Source: Pseudopithomyces maydicus (taxonomy: Eukaryota > Ascomycota > Dothideomycetes > Pleosporales > Didymosphaeriaceae). From it: DNA of 64,000 nt. A model generated the notes under the pieces. It was not told where the DNA came from, made no database searches, and saw nothing but the letters and a program-made list of their open reading frames with translations. Shown piece after piece: positions 57,715 to 64,000 of this stretch. The translations under genes were made by a program, and so were the position numbers. Where the stretch lies: positions 186,001 through 250,000 of the forward strand of contig JANTUC010000010.1 in assembly GCA_026873275.1 (NCBI GenBank), in the 5' to 3' direction. Position 1 is the stretch's first letter. Every line of letters begins with the position of its first letter.

Positions 57715-60245
57715 ATGAACGTTAAGTTCGGCCACACAAGACAAAAGCCTTCCAGTCCTACTCTTTCACCTGCAACATGTTTAGGGCTATACGTACACTC
57801 CTTTCCATCAAACGAAGAAGAGGCAATGGGTGAACCGGGCCCGGAGGAGTATACTACCAACAATCTTTCCCAGATCGACTCTGCGAACTCGATCAAAGAT
57901 TTCCAGCACCATGTCAAAGCGGATAGCCTGAGCCATGAGGATGGCTTCGAGCACAATGCTACTAGGCAGCGCTTCTCGACAAACGACTTAAATCGTTACT
58001 CGGTAGATGAGTTGACTGCATATGACTTACACCCACCGCCACCTACCATTTCGGAATCAAATGCGGAGGTGCTTGCCTCAAAACTTTGGTCATCAGAGCA
58101 TTTGGATGTGATTTTAAAGGACTCACGGCATTCTCAAAGCTTTCGATCGTTTCTGAAGAGCTATCATCCTCATCTTGCAACAACACTTACACGGTATCTT
58201 GAAGCGCAGAAAGCTCTTGCAGCAATACGCTATGCGAATGCGTTAGCCGCCGCTTTGTCGTCAACGACAGAGACAGAACACCAGTCACCTCGATCGCCAT
58301 CTGTGAAGAATGATGCCGCGGTTGTAGATACACATTTCGAAAAGTTCTCTCGAAAAGCCATGGACGAGTTGGTGACGGAAGCACTCCCTGCATACATTTC
58401 ATATCGCATGGTCACTCTCGTAACCGAATGCCTGGTGAAAGATATAACAGGGAAAAACTCTCCTTTTATGCGCGACCTGGTTGAGGGTCTTGCTGAAGTA
58501 TACTGCATGTCTGATCCCAATCAACCTGACAATCCTTTAGTTTTTGCATCCGAAGGTTAGATTGTATTCCTCTCTGTAGCTGCTCAGCTAACGTGGGAAT
58601 GTAGAATTCTTCAACACTACACAGTACAATCACGAGTATGCAATCGGAAGGAATTGTAGATTCTTACAAGGCCCATGTACTTCTACCGCTACAGTAAGAC
58701 GGATCTCCAACGCGTTGAGGAATGGACAAGAAATCAACGAGATCATATTAAATTAGTAAGTTAGTGAATTTGACCTTGGTTCTTGACATAGCTCACTGTT
58801 CAACAGTAGACGTGATGGAAACCCTTTCCTCAATCTTGTAATGATGGCACCATTGATGGACCACAACGGAAAGGTGCGCTACTTCATCGGTGCGCAGATC
58901 GAGATCACTCGCCTTCTTGAGGGTGGAAAAGGCTTGGAGTCTTTCAAGCAACTTCTTGATCAACAAAAAGAAGCCAGCCTGAAAGAACAGGGTGATGGGA
59001 TAGCAGATAACAAACAATCACTGAAGATGCTACACGAGCTTGGAGGTCTCCTTGACGATGAAGAGACAAACATTGTTAGACGACCTAGTAGAAGACGATT
59101 TCCGGGTTCCCTGAGCTCCATCGAAAGTATATCCGCCCGCGGTTCGCCTATAGGTAGAAGGTATATCGGTACGGATGAGCCGTCCGAGGATAACACATGG
59201 CCACCTGCCAAGTTTGGTCCTCACGGCAGACTCCCAGGTGTATACCAGAATGTGAGAATTACAAGCTCTAATTATGATCGTTACTGATCCAGCATAGTAT
59301 ATTCTTGTTCGACCTTACCCCTCTCTCCGCATTATTTTCACCTCTCCTGCCCTCCGAATACCCGGTCTTCCACAATCGAAGCTCATGAATCGCATTGGCG
59401 GCCCTCAACATATCCGCGAAGGTCTTTTAGATGCTTTCGCCCAGGGCTCCAGCGTCACCGCAAAAGTTTCCTGGCTAACGCAGAGTTCACATTCAAGCCA
59501 AAACGGTCACTCAGGAGAAGCATCCCCGACTGCTTTGCAAGAGCCGGAATCTCATATCGAAAGCCGTCCCCGTTGGATTCACTGCACGCCTTTGCTAGGT
59601 TCCGACTCCAAACCTGGCGTCTACATGATTGTCATGGTCGACAAAGAAGAAATCACAGGCTCTCTCAACGCTCGTCTTTCTACGATACCCGTAGTGCGTA
59701 GCGTGGACCTGACAAGAGAGACGTGGCCCGGAAGACCTATAGTTGGGGGTGGCAACAGCGCCGCAAGGTTCTCGACCACTAAGCTCTATACAGACTATCT
59801 CCGACGCGAGGGCTCCAGTGCATCAGAAAGGCCCTACTCGCGCCGCCAGACGCCAAACCGCAACCGTGCATCGCTGGAGGAAGATCTTCGAATGGGCAAA
59901 GTGAACTCTGGACTTGCGCGCGTGGCGCCAGGTTCCCGCGCAGGGACGCCGCATACCAATGAGCTGCTAAGCGGCCAGCGGAGCTCGCTAGTGCAGACGC
60001 CCACGTCGCCGAACCGCCAGTATGCGGGCGTAGATCATGTTGTATCTTTTCGTGATCATCCTGCTTCGAGGCGGAGTATTGAGGAGAGGGAGAGCGAAGA
60101 TGGCGATGAGCGAGCTCCAGGGCCAATGACTGCGTCGCATGGATATAACATCTCCATGGACGTGGGGGCGCCAACGCCACCGAGGAAGAGGAGCACGGCG
60201 ACGGATTTGGATGATGGAGATGGGCGTGGGGGAGAGGGCGCATGA
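57715..60245 (+). CDS. RGS-LOV blue-light photoreceptor
   Basis: Exons: 57715-58555, 58605-58755, 58807-59251, 59298-60245; 794 residues. ATGs at 57664 and 57826 are alternative starts. The N-terminal half carries an RGS-like helical domain (about 110-270; LDVILKDSRHSQSFRSFL, YLEAQKALAAIRYANALA). The LOV domain (about 275-375) has GRNCRFLQG with the photoactive Cys at about residue 298. It also keeps the flavin contacts ILNYRRDGNPFLNL and the signalling Gln in YFIGAQIEIT. A further region (about 480-570) includes PGVYMIVMVDKEEITG, and the tail is Ser/Arg-rich and disordered. The layout is that of the fungal RGS-LOV family typified by BcLOV4, which binds membrane phospholipids on illumination. 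G-protein regulation is inferred. All junctions are in phase and the gene is intact. Confidence 0.93.
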
Positions 60246-60750
60246 CTAGCACGGTTGTGGAAGGGTCGCGCACAGAAGGAGGCGCCGCGACGGCAGGGCT
60301 TCAGGGAAAACTTGAAGAGGGTGGGGGAGGTGGTAGGTGGGTGATGGGGCACTCGTGAACGCGAGTGCGGGGAAGAGGCAAGATCGAACAGGAAGATCCA
60401 CGGCTCGAGGTACATGCTATAGACAAAGTCTGCACAGTCCTGTACTGTGTAGGTGGTTCGAATGCGTTATCCTTCATGAACAAACACGCTTGTCTAAAAT
60501 AACAACTCACATGCTCATACCACATAGTTAGTTCAAACAGTCCCACTTCACACACCTCTCCCACACCTCGGGCAACAATCCGTAATAATGCATCTCGCCA
60601 CCACCATCACCACCATAATCATCATCATCAATATAATCACGACCACCACTCCCAACCCTAGTAAATTAAGCTGAGTAATTCCCCTCCTACCGTCTATATA
60701 AACCCCCATCTTCTTCGCAACCTGATTATCCTGCACGCACTTTGCTCCCT
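60246..60750. other. 3' flank of the photoreceptor gene
   Basis: No gene is seen. A CAT/CAC/ATC triplet microsatellite lies at about 60595-60650. Confidence 0.5.
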
Positions 60751-62050
60751 CTTCCCAGGGACTAAAATTGTAAAGCTGAAGGCTTGATGGCGTGTTCTTC
60801 GCGGCGGATCGCAGACTTAGAAAAACAAATTAATACCAAGAGAGGCGATGGGAGAACGACCTTGAGGACTTAATCTAAAAGAAACATCCTTTGGGGTTAT
60901 GAGAGGGACTCGGAGACTGGAATCAAATAGAAAAAATTAAAAGATATGTTCTGAGCGGCGGGCCGCGGATCGAAAACGTGACTGTTTGGGACTATGGGAG
61001 GTGGACCTCAGGGACTTGGATCTAAAACGACAAACATTTAACGTTATGAGAGGAACTTGGGGTTTTCAAATCAAAAGACATGCACTAGATGTTATGTCCC
61101 GAGCGGTGGAAAGCGGACTAAAAAAATGAAAGGATAAGATACCATGGGAGGAGGACCTTGGGGGCTCAAATCTAAATTATTCGAACAATGGAACTATGAG
61201 AGGAACCCGGGGACTAAAATCAACTAATAACCATTAAAGTATATGCCTCGAGCGGCGGGCTGTGGATTAAAAACGTAACACCAACAGATATATGGGAGGA
61301 GAGCCCCTGGAACTAAAACCTCAAGGATTCAATATTATGAGAAGAGTCTTAGGACTAAAATCAAAAAGGAGCAGTAATTAAGAGGTATGTCTCTCGCAGC
61401 GGGCAGCGGACTATGGATCGAAAAAAAGAGCATTATTTGGTGCCATGGGAGGAGGACCTCGGGGACTCAAATTGGACAGTATTTGGTACTATGAGAAGAG
61501 CCTGGGACGAAAATAAAAAGAAATGCAATAAGAGGATATGTCCCTCATAGCAGGCAGCGGACTATATACCGAAAAAAGAGTATCATCCGGTGCCATGGGA
61601 GAAGGACCTCGGGGACTGAAATTTTTGGAATCTTATGTGATGAGAAGAGCCCGGTAACTAAAATAAAAACAGGAGACAAGTAAAAGAAGATATATACCTT
61701 ACGGGTGGGCCGCGGATTGCAAAAAAAAAAGAGCATCATTCGGTGCCATGGGAGGAGGACCTCGGAAATTCAAAACCCGCAAGACTTGTTATTCGAGAGG
61801 GACTCTGGAGTCTAAAACAAACAATATTAGTTCATTTACGGAGCAGCGGACTGCGGATTGGTGAAAAAGAGTATTTTCCGATGGCATGGGGGAAGCCCTC
61901 AGGGACTCAAACTATAGAAGACTGGAGCCCATGAGAGAGACCTGGGGACTAAAATCAAACAAAATATATAGAGTCCAAGGCCATGTGCCAAGCGGCGAAT
62001 CATGGAACAGAAGAAAAAAGCTAATCGACGGAGTACACATGGAGTGCTTG
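60750..62050. repeat. Tandem array with about 150-bp units
   Basis: Eight to nine diverged copies in the same direction. Each starts with a phrase like ATGGGAGGAGGACCTCGG, at 60848, 60994, 61144, 61292, 61445, 61595, 61748 and 61886, with a weak ninth at 62039. Spacings are 146, 150, 148, 153, 150, 153, 138 and 153. About 45 bp later each has TATGAGAGGAACCCGGGGAC-like sequence then an A-rich tract. About 90-100 bp in, each has GAGCGGCGGGCCGCGGAT-like sequence and another A-rich tract. A partial unit begins near 60755. No long ORF spans units. It is a satellite or minisatellite of unknown origin. Confidence 0.85.
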
Positions 62051-63750
62051 CCTCAAGAATATTTAAAATTTTGCGCAAAAGCCCCCCATGCTTGGACGTA
62101 GGCCCAGTTGGTGGCGAACACTAAAACATGGAAGCGTCTCTATTCATGATTACCCCGAATCCCGATACCAACAAGATATGTTACCTCACTTCCCCGACCT
62201 ATCACGTATGGTAGGGGAATCAACGCTTCGAGGGCCGTAAATATGGGAGGTGAGTCTCGGGACTCGAAATCTGAAGGACGCAATGTTATGAGAGGAAGCT
62301 GAGAACTAAAATTCCCCCAGGAGAACAGCATGGGAGGTGGACTAAAACACCTTGCTATATCACGATATGGGTGGGTGCGGTGGGCAGAATTTCAGGCTTT
62401 AAAAAAATCCACAGGCAAATACAAAATGGTTTGGTGGTTTGTGGACGGACTTTGAAAATTTCTCGCAGCGCGAATACATTCCGCTGGTGAAGGTCATATG
62501 CGAGTGCAAAGGACGCGATATGGAGTTAAGTAAAATTTACCAACATATCTTTCATGGGTGGAGGTGGAGCGGGAGAAAAAAGATAACTGGGAAAGCTTAT
62601 GGGGTGGGCGAGTATGAAAAATTGGACGACCTCGCGGTATGGGGACTGGGACTGAGTGAAATCTTTTCAATAGGAAAATCAGAAAATGGAAAATTTTGGC
62701 ATGTATGTGGGTGGGAGGGCTTTGGTGGACTAAAAAAAAGAACCGAGCGGATGTGGGGAGTTTCTTGGGACTGTGGAGGGATATAAAAAAGCGAACCATC
62801 TAAAGCGATGGAGAACACCGACTTTGTTGTGGCGGAACATAAAACATTCCAATGCACTTGTATGGGAGGAGACTTGGTGGATCCGCAAGAAATAATCCGG
62901 CATCTGGACGTTCCATGGCTCAAATAAACTGCCTCCGCAATACTGGAAGGCTTTGGGTGTCAGCTGCGGACCGTAAAACCAAGAAAGATATATTATATGC
63001 GAGGGATGAACTTGTTATTTTGATTGAAGGCTATGCTGAATTCTTCCATGGGACGAGGCCTGGGCTTAAAGTCATGTGTACCAATCGACTAAAAGAGGAC
63101 GCATGAAAAATACATGAGAAGCCAGGTACTGGTAACTTGTTAAAAAAATCTGCAGCACCGAATAAAATGGACAGAAAAAAGACCTATGGCGGCCGTTCAA
63201 AAATAGACGAATATCTCAAGATGGGAACCGTGCAGAACTCTTGCTATACGTACTTTCGCTCTGATGAACCTCAAAGTTTCACACCAATGAGAGCTTGGGC
63301 AGGTGGCTTTGAAGCGAACTCAAAATCAGGTGTCTATCAAAACATGCGGTTCCAGGGAGGTCCTTCCATTATTCGCCCAAGTACAAGACAATGGAAGCAA
63401 ACTACACACGCAGTATAACCATGAGGAGCTTGGTAAAAAAGCATTGTCTATAAAATCCGAACAAAAATACAGAACCAAGAGCTGTATGGGAGGATATGGC
63501 AACTCTAAAAAAACTGCGGACATAATCGGAATGAGATCGCAGTGGATTCTTTTGAGAAGAACCTGGGCCTAAAGCTGTACGAAAGAGACTGATGAGACCT
63601 TCATGGAGGGAACCAAAAAGGAACACTTGAACCGCATGGCGGGTGTATCAAGAGCTATACTTCAAGAACCATGGAAGAAGAGGTGGTGAAGCAGGTGGAT
63701 GAAGAATGTCTCTCTATTTCGAACATCAACCTCTAAAAGAACTTCGAATA
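62051..63750. repeat. Decayed continuation of the 150-bp array
   Basis: The same phrases recur at irregular spacing and with more changes: ATGGGAGGTGAGTCTCGG at 62243, ATGGGAGGTGG at 62330, ATGGGAGGAGACTTGG at 62862, ATGGGACGAGGCCTGGG at 63048, and TTTTGAGAAGAACCTGGG near 63547. A-rich tracts separate them as in the array proper. ORFs of up to 115 residues here (for example 62439-62786) are not convincing genes. Confidence 0.55.
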
Positions 63751-64000
63751 ACTAACTACACCACGAAATGTGCTGCTGCTTTCGCCGTCTTATAAAAACA
63801 TTAGAACAAACATTGATGAGTCTGCCGCTGTTGGTGCGAGCACTCTCAAACAGCGCAGCGAAAAGTCGATGCTCTTTCCACCTTGTGGAGCCTATCCTTT
63901 CCCCAAAAGACCATAAAGGACCGTCATGTTCTCGTGGAGAATAAAATAGCTTAACAAGCGAGAAAATGTGACCCCGGAATCCAGATTGCAATTTTAAACC
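63751..64000. other. Right edge of the window
   Basis: No array phrase is obvious. A 79-residue minus ORF (63752-63991) has no recognisable features. It could be the edge of a gene outside the window. Confidence 0.3.

Noticed and set aside
62439..62786. 115-residue ORF in the decayed repeat region
   Set aside because: It lies in repeat-derived DNA and overlaps an equally long antisense ORF; no family was recognised.

Overview
This window is nuclear DNA of a filamentous ascomycete (Pezizomycotina; Dothideomycetes is my best guess, not proven). The evidence is short GT-AG introns of about 46-60 nt with CTRAC/CTAAC-like branch points, compact genes on both strands, and typical ascomycete families: Ssd1, an RGS-LOV photoreceptor, an Rds1-like ferritin-domain protein, a His-rich allergen-like protein and a fungal CorA-like protein. 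No bacterial, viral, CRISPR or rRNA feature was seen. I recognised no tRNA.

Layout. 1-1.2 kb: 3' end of a membrane SH3 protein. 3.6-6.7: secreted GH2 beta-mannosidase (+). 6.8-8.7: mitochondrial-type rhomboid protease (-). 8.9-9.8: a doubtful small minus-strand gene head to head with a Tma17-like proteasome chaperone (+). 10.7-13.8: Vps11 (-). 14.3-15.7: Yra1/ALYREF mRNA-export adaptor (+). 17.4-19.0: aldehyde dehydrogenase (+). 19.5-22.5: DDHD phospholipase (+). 23.0-25.5: amino-acid permease (-). From about 26.95 to 36.05 kb lies a block that looks clearly AT-richer by eye. It holds an eight-repeat SANT/Myb protein, an MFS transporter and a two-TM CorA-like protein, all on the minus strand. 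37.1-38.2: ferritin-like secreted protein (-). 40.0-44.3: Ssd1 (-), divergent from Gle1 (+, 46.0-47.8). 48.5-49.6: 2H phosphodiesterase Cpd1 (+). 50.0-51.1: His-rich allergen-like protein (-). 52.7-54.5: a longer protein that shares its histidine-rich module (+). 55.5-56.5: casein kinase 2 beta subunit (-). 57.7-60.2: RGS-LOV blue-light photoreceptor (+). 60.75-63.7: a decaying tandem array with a period near 150 bp.

How genes relate. Most are independent housekeeping genes. Three act on mRNA (Yra1 and Gle1 in export, Ssd1 in mRNA binding and translational control). There is no biosynthetic cluster. The nearest thing to a novel locus is the AT-rich accessory block and the 150-bp array.

Caution on gene models. 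At least nine genes need one extra base to keep a conserved reading frame, and the error is always in the same direction. It usually falls inside a run of five or six G or C. For several, the splice phases close only if the base is restored. I read these as under-called homopolymers in the assembly rather than dead genes. Coordinates below are those of the sequence as given. Stops described as corrected assume the missing base.
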